Of a stretch of 63,546 nucleotides of DNA, positions 32,628 to 41,710 are shown piece by piece. The stretch's first letter is position 1; each line of letters opens with the position of its first letter. Source of the DNA: Actinomadura sp. GC306 (lineage in GTDB: Bacteria; Actinomycetota; Actinomycetes; Streptosporangiales; Streptosporangiaceae); NCBI RefSeq assembly GCF_004348665.1, contig NZ_SMKM01000008.1, positions 1 to 63,546 of the forward strand. Direction: 5' to 3'. The notes beneath the pieces were generated by a model, which saw only the letters and a list, made by a program, of their open reading frames with translations, made no database searches and was not told where the DNA came from. A program made the translations under genes and the position numbers.

Positions 32628-34076
32628 GTGAGGGAGTGGGTCGAGGTGCGGCGGGGGGCCTACCACGACTCGGTCACGCTGATGCGGGTGAGCCGGTCGC
32701 TGTCGGAGCGGCCCGAGGTCGCCGCGGCGATGGTGGCGATGGGCACCGCCCTGAACCGCGAGATCGTCGAAGGCATGGGCTTCGAGGTGCCCGCCGGTGC
32801 GGGGCCGGACGACCTGGTCGTGGCGGTCCGGGCGGCGGACGCGGCCGGCGGCGGGCTCGACGCGGCGCGCGAGGCGCTGGACGGGCTGCTGCGCGACGCG
32901 TCCCGCCCGCCGGCCGGGACCGGCCTGCTCGGTGCCGCGGTGCCGCCCCGGACGACGGGCTCCGCGGCGGCGCGGGCCGAGGCGACCGTGGCGCTGCTGT
33001 CGGTGCCGGGCCCGCACGTGTTCCCGGAGGCGATGGACGCCCTGGACGCCGGCCTCAACGTGATGATCTTCAGTGACAACGTGCCGCTCGACCAGGAGAT
33101 CGCGCTGAAGGAGGCGGCGGCGCGCCGCGGCCTGATCGTGATGGGCCCCGACTGCGGCACCGCGGTGATCGGCGGCGCGGGCCTGGGGTTCGCGAACGCG
33201 GTGCGCCCGGGGCCGGTCGGCATCGTCGCGGCGTCCGGGACGGGCGCGCAGCAGCTGATGTGCCTGCTGGACACGGCCGGCGTCGGCGTCGGCCACGTGC
33301 TGGGCGTCGGCGGGCGCGACCTGTCGCCGGAGGTCAGCGGCCGGTCGGCGCTGTCCGCGCTGGCGGCGCTGGACGACGACCCCGGCACCGAGCTGATCGT
33401 GCTGGTGTCCAAGCCGCCCGCGCCGCAGGTGGCGGACCTGATCCGGGAGGCCGCGCGGCGGCTGGACACCCCGGTCGTGTTCGCGCTGCCGGCGGCCGGC
33501 GAGGACGACATCACGCAGGCGGCGGAGAAGGCGCTGCGGGCGCTCGGCAGGCCGGTCCCCCGGTGGCCGCGGTGGCCGGCCGCGCGGCGCCCCGTCCCGG
33601 CGGGCGGCCGGGCGGTGCGCGGGCTGTTCGCCGGCGGGACGCTGCGCGACGAGGCCGAGATGATCGCGCGGGGCGTGCTGGGCTGGGACCTGGAGACGCG
33701 CGGCCACCGGTTCACCGACTTCGGCGACGACGCCTACACGCGCGGCCGCGCGCACCCGATGATCGACCCGACGCTGCGGCTGGAGGCGGTGCGGGCGGAG
33801 GCGGCCGACCCGGCGGCCGGCGTCCTCCTGCTGGACGTGGTCCTCGGCCACGGCGCCGAGCCCGATCCGGCGGCGTCGCTGGCCCCGGCCATCGCCGGCG
33901 CGGTGCAGGACCGCCCGGACCTCGCCGTCGCCGTGTCGCTGTGCGGGACGACCGCGGACCCGCAGGACCGCGACCGGCAGGCCGCGGCGCTGTGCGAGGC
34001 GGGCGCGGACGTGTTCGCGTCCAACGCCGAGGCGACCCGGCACGCGCTCGCGACCGTGGAAGGGGCGTCCGGATGA
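32628..34076 (+). CDS. fdrA: FdrA-like protein (AllF, carbamoyltransferase subunit family)
   Basis: 482 aa with two succinyl-CoA-synthetase-like domains. It shows RGAYHDSVTLMRVSRSL at the start, MGPDCGTAVI at 172-181, SGTGAQQLM at about 203 and GVGGRDLSPEVSG at about 226. The phosphohistidine GHAGA motif of true succinyl-CoA synthetase alpha chains is absent, so it is not an ordinary CoA ligase. Homologues form oxamate carbamoyltransferase with DUF1116 and DUF2877 proteins. Its stop overlaps the DUF1116 start as ATGA. Confidence 0.87.
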   Translation: MREWVEVRRGAYHDSVTLMRVSRSLSERPEVAAAMVAMGTALNREIVEGMGFEVPAGAGPDDLVVAVRAADAAGGGLDAAREALDGLLRDASRPPAGTGLLGAAVPPRTTGSAAARAEATVALLSVPGPHVFPEAMDALDAGLNVMIFSDNVPLDQEIALKEAAARRGLIVMGPDCGTAVIGGAGLGFANAVRPGPVGIVAASGTGAQQLMCLLDTAGVGVGHVLGVGGRDLSPEVSGRSALSALAALDDDPGTELIVLVSKPPAPQVADLIREAARRLDTPVVFALPAAGEDDITQAAEKALRALGRPVPRWPRWPAARRPVPAGGRAVRGLFAGGTLRDEAEMIARGVLGWDLETRGHRFTDFGDDAYTRGRAHPMIDPTLRLEAVRAEAADPAAGVLLLDVVLGHGAEPDPAASLAPAIAGAVQDRPDLAVAVSLCGTTADPQDRDRQAAALCEAGADVFASNAEATRHALATVEGASG

Positions 34077-35485
34077 ACGACCAGCGGCACCGGCTGGGCG
34101 GCCTGCTGACCCGGGAGCCCCGGGTCGTCGCCGCCGGGGTGGAGGTCCTCGCGGGAGCGCTCGCCGAGCAGGCGGTGCCGGTGGAGACGGTCGACTGGCG
34201 CCCGCCGCCCGCCGGCACGGAGCAGGCGCTCGCGGCGGTGCTCGGCACCCCGGGCCATGCGGACGCCAACGCCCGTGCGGTGCAGCGGATGGTGACGGCC
34301 CGCCCCCACCTGGTGGACGTCCGCCCGGCGCGGGACGTCCTCGGCCTGGACGCCGGAACGTTCCTGCACGCGGGCCCGCCGCTGGAGTGGGACCGGGCGT
34401 CCGGGCCGATGCGCGGCGCGCTGATGGGCGCGATGTTGCTGGAGGGCCTGGCCGCCACGCCGCAGGAGGCCGAGCGCGAGCTGGCGCGCGGGGCCGCGGT
34501 CCTCGAACCGTGCCACCACCACGCCGCGGTCGGGCCGATGGCCGGGGTCGTCAGCCCGTCCATGTGGATGTGGGTGGTGGAGGACGCCGAGCACAGCGGC
34601 CGGTCCTACTGCTCGCTCAACGAGGGGCTCGGCAAGGTCCTGCGGTACGGGGCGTACGGGCCGGAGGTCATCGAGCGGCTGACGTGGATGGGCGGGTTCC
34701 TCGGGCCCGCGCTCCAGGCGGCCGTGCGCCGGCACGGCCCGCTCGACCTGATGGCGCTCATCGCGCAGGCGGTCCAGATGGGCGACGAGCTGCACAACCG
34801 CAACCGGGCGGCGACGTCGCTGCTGCTGCGCGAACTGGCGCCCGACCTCGCCGCCGCCGAGGAGGTGCCGCGCGGCCGGGCCGCCGAGGCGCTGCGGTTC
34901 GCGGCGGGCAACGAGCACTTCTTCCTGAACCCGGGCATGGCCGCGGCGAAGGCGTGCGCGGACGCGGCCCGCGGCGTCCCCGGCTCCAGCCTGGTCGTGG
35001 CGATGGCCCGCAACGGCACCGAGTTCGGCATCCAGGTGTCGGGCACGGGCGACCGCTGGTTCACCGGCCCGGCGGGGGTGCCCGACGGCCTCTACCTCGG
35101 CGGGTACGGCCCGGCCGACGCCAACCCCGACATCGGCGACTCGGCGATCACCGAGACCGCCGGGATGGGCGGGTTCGCGCTCGCCGCCGCGCCGGCGATC
35201 GTCCGGTTCGTCGGCGGCGAGGTGCCGGACGCGGTCGCCGCCACCCAGCGGATGTACGAGATCACGATGGCCGAGCACCCGGCGCTGCAGATCCCGCTGC
35301 TGTCGTTCCGCGGCACCCCGGCCGGGATCGACGTGACCCGCGTCGTCCGCACCGGGATCCTGCCGGTCATCGACACCGGGATCGCGGGCCGCGAGGCGGG
35401 AACGGGCCAGGTCGGCGCCGGTCTCGTCGAACCGCCGCCGGGCGTGTTCACCGACGCCCTGCACGCCCTCGCCGAGATCGCGTAG
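34073..35485 (+). CDS. DUF1116 protein (AllG-like, carbamoyltransferase subunit family)
   Basis: 470 aa. Conserved blocks are EPCHHHAAVGPMAGVVS (CHHH at 147-150), YCSLNEGLGKVLRYGAYG, MGDELHNRNRAATSLLLREL and AAGNEHFFLNPGMAAAKA, all hallmarks of DUF1116 (E. coli YlbE/AllG). The clustered Cys and His residues could bind metal or anionic substrate. Translationally coupled to FdrA. With FdrA and DUF2877 it is expected to phosphorolyse a carbamoyl-amide such as oxalurate or its homologue ureidomalonate (inference). Confidence 0.87.
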   Translation: MNDQRHRLGGLLTREPRVVAAGVEVLAGALAEQAVPVETVDWRPPPAGTEQALAAVLGTPGHADANARAVQRMVTARPHLVDVRPARDVLGLDAGTFLHAGPPLEWDRASGPMRGALMGAMLLEGLAATPQEAERELARGAAVLEPCHHHAAVGPMAGVVSPSMWMWVVEDAEHSGRSYCSLNEGLGKVLRYGAYGPEVIERLTWMGGFLGPALQAAVRRHGPLDLMALIAQAVQMGDELHNRNRAATSLLLRELAPDLAAAEEVPRGRAAEALRFAAGNEHFFLNPGMAAAKACADAARGVPGSSLVVAMARNGTEFGIQVSGTGDRWFTGPAGVPDGLYLGGYGPADANPDIGDSAITETAGMGGFALAAAPAIVRFVGGEVPDAVAATQRMYEITMAEHPALQIPLLSFRGTPAGIDVTRVVRTGILPVIDTGIAGREAGTGQVGAGLVEPPPGVFTDALHALAEIA

Positions 35486-35514
35486 CGGCCGCGGCAGCGG
35501 GTAACGTCCCCGGC

Positions 35515-36426
35515 ATGAGCGAGTCGATCACCGGGGAGCAGTACGCCCTGAGCGCCGGTCCCTACCAGGCCGTCGTCACCGAGTCGGGTGCGAGCCTGCG
35601 CGAGCTGACGCACGAGGGGCGGCCGCTGGTGCTGTCGCACGGCGCCGACGAGCCCGCCCCGGCGGCGTCCGGGCACCTGCTGCTCCCGTGGCCGAACCGC
35701 GTCGACCGGGGGCGCTACGAGTACGGCGGCGCCGCCCACCAGCTCGACATCTCCGAGCCCGCCCGGGACTGCGCGATCCACGGGCTGGTCCGCTGGGCGC
35801 CGTGGCGGGCCGCCGCGCACGAGCCGGACCGGGTGCGGCTGACGCACCGGCTGCTCGGCACGGCCGGGTACCCGTTCCGCCTCGACGTGGAGGCCGAGTA
35901 CGTCCTGGACGCGGCGGAGGGCCTGCGCGTCCGGATCACCGCCCGCAACGCCGGGACGACGACCGCCCCGTACGGCCACGGCGCGCACCCCTACCTGACG
36001 GTCGGGGAGCCGATCGACACGTGCAAGGTCTCCCTCCTCGCCGACCGGTACGTCCCGGTGGACGAGCGGATGATCCCGGTGCGGTCGTCCGAGGACGTCA
36101 CCGGCACCGCCTACGACCTGCGGCTGGGTCCCGTGCTCAGCGACCGGATGATCGACAACGCGTTCACCGGGCTGAACCGCGACGGCGACGGCCGGATCTC
36201 GGTGTTCCTGGAGGGCGCCGAGCGGGCCGTCCGGCTGTGGGCCGACGAGGCGTACCCCTGGATGATGATCTACACGGCGGACAACGCCCCCGACCCCCGC
36301 GCGGGCCTCGGCGTCGAACCGATGACCTGCCCGCCGAACGCCTTCGCGTCCGGCGAGGGCGTGATCGACCTGGCCCCCGGCGCCGAGCACACCGGCACCT
36401 ACGGGATCCAGGCGGTCGGCTCTTAG
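35515..36426 (+). CDS. Aldose 1-epimerase family protein
   Basis: 303-aa galactose-mutarotase-fold protein. LLLPWPNRVDRGRYEYGG near residue 50, CAIHGLVRW with the catalytic His, YGHGAHPYLT with the second active-site His, and a C-terminal LGVEPMTCPPNAF with the glutamate base. Predicted to interconvert alpha and beta anomers of a hexose. It starts 29 nt after the DUF1116 gene on the same strand, although no sugar pathway is evident here. The stop is within a triplicated 12-bp repeat. Confidence 0.9.
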   Translation: MSESITGEQYALSAGPYQAVVTESGASLRELTHEGRPLVLSHGADEPAPAASGHLLLPWPNRVDRGRYEYGGAAHQLDISEPARDCAIHGLVRWAPWRAAAHEPDRVRLTHRLLGTAGYPFRLDVEAEYVLDAAEGLRVRITARNAGTTTAPYGHGAHPYLTVGEPIDTCKVSLLADRYVPVDERMIPVRSSEDVTGTAYDLRLGPVLSDRMIDNAFTGLNRDGDGRISVFLEGAERAVRLWADEAYPWMMIYTADNAPDPRAGLGVEPMTCPPNAFASGEGVIDLAPGAEHTGTYGIQAVGS

Positions 36427-36453
36427 GGCGGCTCTTAGGGCGGCTCTTAGGGC
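36418..36453 (+). repeat. Three exact 12-bp tandem repeats carrying in-frame stop codons
   Basis: GGCTCTTAGGGC repeats exactly three times. The unit includes the epimerase stop codon, and as 12 is a multiple of three the stop is present three times in the same frame. Confidence 0.95.
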
Positions 36454-36530
36454 GGCGTCCACGGGCCGAAGGGGGACATTCCCCGGCCGGCCGGTTTCCC
36501 TGCAGGTGGGGCTTGCGGGATCATTGCGGG

Positions 36531-37748
36531 GTGGTGAATCTCAGCGTCTCCTCGTTCGACGATCTGTCCGCGCGCATCGCCGCCGTCCGCGACGAGCACC
36601 GCGAGCGCCACCCCGGCGGCGCCGACGGGCGGCAGCCGGTGCACACCGTGTACGTGCCGGCCGACCGGTTCTCCCGCTCGACGCCCGCCGACTTCGGCGC
36701 GGAGGCGCTGCGGCTGCTGAACACCCACACGCCGGGCGCCGGGTCGTTCGGCGCGGCGTTCGGGCTGGACCCCGAGATCGCCGGGCTCGTCCGGGAGCGG
36801 GTCGCGGCGAAGCTGTCCGCCGAGCCGGTCGAGGACGTGCGGATCGACTTCGAGGACGGCTACGGCGTGCGGCCCGACGCCGAGGAGGACGGGCACGTCG
36901 CGCAGGTCGTCGAGGCCGTCGCCGCCGCGTACCAGGTCAAGGGCCTCCCCCACTACTGGGGCGTGCGGGTCAAGTCGTTCGCCGACGGCGGGCACGAGCG
37001 CGCGATGCGCACGCTCGACGCGTTCCTCACCGCGCTGCGCGACCGGCTCGGCCGGCTGCCCGGCGGGTTCACCATCACGTTCCCGAAGGTCGTCGCGGCC
37101 GAGCACGTCGCGCTGTTCGCCGAGTACCTGGAGCGGCTGGAGACGGCGCTCGGCCTGCCGGCCGGCATCCTGCGGTTCGAGGTGCAGGTCGAGACGCCCG
37201 AGTCGGTCCTGGACGGCGAGGGCCGGACCGCGCTGCGCGGTATCGCGGCCGCCGCCGCGGGCCGCCTCACCGCCGCCCACTTCGGGGTGTTCGACTACAC
37301 CGCGGCGCTCGGGCTGCCGCCGCACGAGCAGCGCCTCGACCATCCCGCGTGCGACTTCGCCCGGCACGTCATGCAGGTGTCGCTCGCCGGGACCGGCGTG
37401 CGGCTGTCGGACGGCTCCACCAACGTCATCCCCCGCAACGACGGGCCCGACGAGGTCAACGCGGCGTGGGCGGCGCACGCCGCGCACGTCCGGCACTCGC
37501 TGCGGCACGGCTTCTACCAGGGCTGGGACCTGCACCCCGCGCACCTGCCGAGCCGGTACGCCGCCGTGTACGCGTTCCACCTGGACGGCGTCGACGACGT
37601 CATCGGGCGGGTCCGGGCGTGGCACGAGCAGGCCGCCGGCAACGCGGGCGTCCTGGACGAGCCCGCCACCATCAGGGCGCTCACCGCCCGCCTGCGCCGC
37701 GCCGTCGACTGCGGCGCCCTCGACGAGAGCGTCCTGCCCGCGTCCTAG
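36531..37748 (+). CDS. DUF6986 family protein (HpcH/HpaI aldolase - citrate lyase-like TIM barrel)
   Basis: 405 aa. Segments include HTVYVPADRFSR, DVRIDFEDGYG (acidic metal-binding residues), VRVKSF, RFEVQVETPESVL, HFGVFDYTAALGL and FYQGWDLHPAHLPSRY. The pattern is that of the citrate-lyase beta / malate synthase-like fold, condensing or cleaving an acyl-CoA or 2-oxoacid. In actinobacteria such proteins occur beside purine catabolism genes (from memory). Start is one of two adjacent GTGs (36531 or 36534) with no strong ribosome-binding site. Tail-to-tail 4-nt overlap with the mocA-like gene. Confidence 0.75.
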   Translation: MVNLSVSSFDDLSARIAAVRDEHRERHPGGADGRQPVHTVYVPADRFSRSTPADFGAEALRLLNTHTPGAGSFGAAFGLDPEIAGLVRERVAAKLSAEPVEDVRIDFEDGYGVRPDAEEDGHVAQVVEAVAAAYQVKGLPHYWGVRVKSFADGGHERAMRTLDAFLTALRDRLGRLPGGFTITFPKVVAAEHVALFAEYLERLETALGLPAGILRFEVQVETPESVLDGEGRTALRGIAAAAAGRLTAAHFGVFDYTAALGLPPHEQRLDHPACDFARHVMQVSLAGTGVRLSDGSTNVIPRNDGPDEVNAAWAAHAAHVRHSLRHGFYQGWDLHPAHLPSRYAAVYAFHLDGVDDVIGRVRAWHEQAAGNAGVLDEPATIRALTARLRRAVDCGALDESVLPAS

Positions 37749-38344
37749 CCCTCCCGGCGCAGGGCGTCCTCGATGGTGAGCAGGTCGCCGGGGGTGTCGA
37801 TGTCGTCGGGGGCCGCGACGTCGTCGCAGGGCACCCGCGTGATCCGGGCGGCGTTGGCGCGCAGGTAGGCGCGGGCGCCCATGTCGCCGGCGGCGGCCTC
37901 GGCCGCACCGGCGAAGTGCCCGGCGGCCAGCAGGACGGGGTTGCGCGGCGCGCCCCCGTAGGTCGCGACGGCGATCTCGGCGCCGTCCCCGTACGCGGCG
38001 ACCAGCCGTTCCACCGCCGCCGGGGTGACGAGGGGCTGGTCGACCAGCGCGACGACCACCGCGGGGCAGGCGGGCGGCAGCGCGGCCAGCCCCGCGCGCA
38101 GCGACGACCCCATGCCGGTGCGCCAGCCCGGGTTGGGCACGACGACGGCGCCGATGACCTCCACCGGCTCCGCCCCGGCGACCACCAGCACCGGGGAGCA
38201 GCCCCCGTCCCGCAGCATCCGCACGCCCCGGTCGACCAGGCGCTCCCCGGCCAGCTCCAGGGTCGCCTTCGGCCGCCCGAGCCGGCTTCCCTCACCCGCG
38301 GCGAGCAGCAGTCCCGCCGGAGGCTCCGCACCGTGCAACGTCAT
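37745..38344 (-). CDS. MocA-like molybdenum cofactor nucleotidyltransferase
   Basis: 199-aa NTP-transferase of the MobA/MocA type. GLLLAAGEGSRLGRPKATLELAG is the NTP-binding loop, GMGSSLRAGLAAL and VVALVDQPLV hold the base- and metal-binding residues, and ATYGGAPRNPVLL contacts substrate. MocA adds CMP to molybdopterin to make the cytosine dinucleotide cofactor used by xanthine-oxidase-family enzymes. It follows xdhC by 18 nt, matching service to the Mo hydroxylase 10 kb away. Confidence 0.87.
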   Translation of the reverse strand: MTLHGAEPPAGLLLAAGEGSRLGRPKATLELAGERLVDRGVRMLRDGGCSPVLVVAGAEPVEVIGAVVVPNPGWRTGMGSSLRAGLAALPPACPAVVVALVDQPLVTPAAVERLVAAYGDGAEIAVATYGGAPRNPVLLAAGHFAGAAEAAAGDMGARAYLRANAARITRVPCDDVAAPDDIDTPGDLLTIEDALRREG

Positions 38345-38362
38345 CCCGCGAGGGTAGTGCCG

Positions 38363-39487
38363 TCACGGCGCGTCGGCGTGGATGCGGCCGGTGGTGTCGG
38401 TGAGCGGCCGCCCGGAGCCGCCCCAGCGGAGCTGGACGAGCTCCGCCGCGATCGACACGGCCGTCTCCTCCGGGGTGCGGGCGCCGAGGTCCAGGCCGAT
38501 CGGGGAGCGCAGCCGGCCCAGCTCGGCCTCGGTCATGCCCGCCTCGCGGAGCCTCGCGAGGCGGTCGTCGTGGGTGCGCCGCGACCCCATGGCGCCGACG
38601 TAGCCCGCGCCGGTGCGGAGCGCGACCTCCAGCAGCGGGACGTCGAACTTGGGGTCGTGGGTCAGCACGCAGATCGCCGTCCGCTCGTCGACGGCGGACG
38701 CCGTCTCCTGCAGGAACTTGTGCGGCCACTTCACCACGACCTCGTCGGCCTCGGGGAACCGCTTGGGCGTCGCGAACACCGGCCGCGCGTCGCACACCGT
38801 CACGCGGTAGCCGAGGAACTTGCCGACGCGGGCGACGGCGGCGGCGAAGTCGATCGCGCCGAACACCAGCAGCCGCGGCGGCGGCGCGAACGAGTGCACG
38901 AAGACGGCCAGGTCGTCGAGGCGCCGCTCCCCCTCCGGGCCGTAGTGCCGCTGCCCGGTGCGGCCCTGGGCGAGCATGCCGCGCGCGTCGTCGTCCACCG
39001 CGGCGTCGAGGCGCCCGGCGTGCGGGGCGCCCGGCGCGAGCGACCCGGAGGCGCGGTCGGCCCAGATGACGCGGCGCGCGCCGAGCCGCCCCGGGCCGGC
39101 GACGACGGTCGCGACGGCCACGGGCTCGTGCCGCTCGATCGACGCCGCGACATCGGCGAACTCCGGGAACGTGGCGGGGCCGACCGGCTCCACCAGCACG
39201 TCCAGGATCCCGCCGCAGGTCAGGCCGACGGAGAACGCGTCGTCGTCGCTCACCCCGTACCGCTGGACGACGGGTTCGCCGCTCGCCATCACCGACTGCG
39301 CGAGGTCGTAGACGGCGCCCTCCACGCAGCCGCCGGACACGCTGCCCGCCACCTCCCCGTCCGGCGACACCGCCATCGCGGCGCCCGGCGGGCGCGGCGC
39401 GCTGCGGAAGGTGTTCACGACGGTCGCGAGCCCGAACGTCTCCCCCGACGCGTACCAGCCGGCGATGTCGCCGAGGACGTCACGCAT
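38363..39487 (-). CDS. xdhC: XdhC/CoxI family molybdenum hydroxylase maturation protein
   Basis: 374 aa. The N-terminal XdhC domain has FGLATVVNTFRSAPRPPGAAM, SGSVSGGCVEGAV-type VSGGCVEGAVYDLA and GLTCGGILDVLVEP with conserved cysteines. The C-terminal Rossmann domain has LLVFGAIDFAAAVARVGKFLGY and YVGAMGSRRTHDDRLARL. XdhC binds the Mo cofactor, helps sulfurate it and delivers it to the apo-enzyme. Overlaps coxE by 8 nt. Confidence 0.93.
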   Translation of the reverse strand: MRDVLGDIAGWYASGETFGLATVVNTFRSAPRPPGAAMAVSPDGEVAGSVSGGCVEGAVYDLAQSVMASGEPVVQRYGVSDDDAFSVGLTCGGILDVLVEPVGPATFPEFADVAASIERHEPVAVATVVAGPGRLGARRVIWADRASGSLAPGAPHAGRLDAAVDDDARGMLAQGRTGQRHYGPEGERRLDDLAVFVHSFAPPPRLLVFGAIDFAAAVARVGKFLGYRVTVCDARPVFATPKRFPEADEVVVKWPHKFLQETASAVDERTAICVLTHDPKFDVPLLEVALRTGAGYVGAMGSRRTHDDRLARLREAGMTEAELGRLRSPIGLDLGARTPEETAVSIAAELVQLRWGGSGRPLTDTTGRIHADAP

Positions 39488-40622
39488 GTGCCCTCCCCTT
39501 CCCGAGGTTCCCTGAGCGGCGGCCGGCGCCGGCCACCAGGCGGGCCAGCTCTTCCAGCGCCGCGAGGCTGTGCCCGGACGTGAAGTCGTCGACGTGCGGG
39601 AGCGCCGCCGCCATCCCCGCGGTCAGCGGCTCGTACCCGGGCCGCGCCTTGTGCGGGTTCGCCCACACCACCCGGTGCGCGAGCCGGTGCAGCCGCGCCA
39701 TCTGCCCGCCGAGCAGCGCCGCGTCGCCGCGCTCCCAGCCGTCCGACGCGATCACCACGATCGAGCCGCGCGCCAGGCCCCGCTGCCCGAACCGGTCGAG
39801 GAACTCCTTCAGCTCCTCGCCGAGCCGGGTGCCGCCGCTCCAGTCGGGGATCGCCGCGGACGCCGCCGCCATCGCCGCGTCCGGGTCGCGGTGCCGCAGC
39901 TCGCGGGTGAGGCGGGTCAGCCGCGTCCCGGCGCTGAACACCTCCACGTCGCGGCCGCCGGAGCGGGCGGCGGCGTGCGCGAACCGCAGCAGCGCGTCGG
40001 CGTACGGGCTCATCGAGCCGCTGACGTCCACGATCAGCACGACGCGGCGGGGCCGGGTGCGGTGCGCGCGGTGCCGCAGCAGCGCGGTCTCGCCGCCGTG
40101 CCGCAGCGTCTCCCGGACGGTCCGCGCCGGGTCGAGCCGCCCGGTGGCGGCCGGCGCGAACCGGCGGGACCGGCGCCGCTCGGCGCCCGCGTCGAGCACC
40201 GCGATCAGCCGGGCGACCTCGGCGCGCTCGGCGGCGCCGAGCCGCGCCACGTCCCGGTCGCGCAGCACCTCGGCGGCGCTGGCGGTGGCGGCCTTCAGGT
40301 CGCCGGACTCCTCCGCGCCGTCCCCGCCGCCGGGGTCGGGCACCGTCATCCGGCGGACGACCACGGGCGGCGGCGGCCGGCGCCCCGGCCGGGCGGTCGC
40401 GCCGGAGAAGTAGGCGGCGAAGCACCGGTCGTAGCGGGCGAGGTCGTCGGGGTCGGCGCAGAGCGTCAGCCGCCCCGCCCAGTACACGTCCGACGGGTCC
40501 AGGACGTCGAGGTGGTCGAGGGCGGCGAGCATCGCCTGCACCCGCTCGGGGTCGGCGCTCCCGCCCGCGGCGCGCACCGTCCGGGCGAAGCCGACCATCG
40601 TCTCGGTGACGTCCCGCCGCAC
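39480..40622 (-). CDS. CoxE-like VWA domain protein
   Basis: 380 aa. N-terminal helical region (FARTVRAAGGSADPERVQAML) followed by a von Willebrand A domain with VVLIVDVSGSMSPYADALLRF, a complete MIDAS DxSxS motif, and SGGTRLGEELKEFL and VVIASDGWERGD. CoxE-type VWA proteins act with a MoxR AAA+ ATPase in inserting the metal site of molybdenum hydroxylases. GTG start preceded by GGGGGG; 4 nt after the ATPase stop. Confidence 0.9.
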   Translation of the reverse strand: MRRDVTETMVGFARTVRAAGGSADPERVQAMLAALDHLDVLDPSDVYWAGRLTLCADPDDLARYDRCFAAYFSGATARPGRRPPPPVVVRRMTVPDPGGGDGAEESGDLKAATASAAEVLRDRDVARLGAAERAEVARLIAVLDAGAERRRSRRFAPAATGRLDPARTVRETLRHGGETALLRHRAHRTRPRRVVLIVDVSGSMSPYADALLRFAHAAARSGGRDVEVFSAGTRLTRLTRELRHRDPDAAMAAASAAIPDWSGGTRLGEELKEFLDRFGQRGLARGSIVVIASDGWERGDAALLGGQMARLHRLAHRVVWANPHKARPGYEPLTAGMAAALPHVDDFTSGHSLAALEELARLVAGAGRRSGNLGKGRAHA

Positions 40623-40626
40623 GCAC

Positions 40627-41511
<885 letters not shown>

Positions 41512-41710
41512 CGCTGCCGTCTCCCCCACGGCTTTCAGGCTACTCAGCCCGAGGCGCAACTCACATGGTCCGGCCCCTTGCGTTTTCGCCGTCCGAGGGG
41601 ACCGCCCGCGACAGGTCCCTACGCCCGCAACGACCTCGGCCGTTCCGGAGTGCGCAGGTGTAACCCGCGCGGCCGTAGACATCGCCCCGCGCGGCCTGGA
41701 CGCTGGCTAC

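Noticed and set aside
32628..34076. Succinyl-CoA synthetase alpha subunit
   Set aside because: Domain likeness is real, but the phosphohistidine GHAGA motif is absent and the adjacent DUF1116 and DUF2877 genes identify it as FdrA-like.
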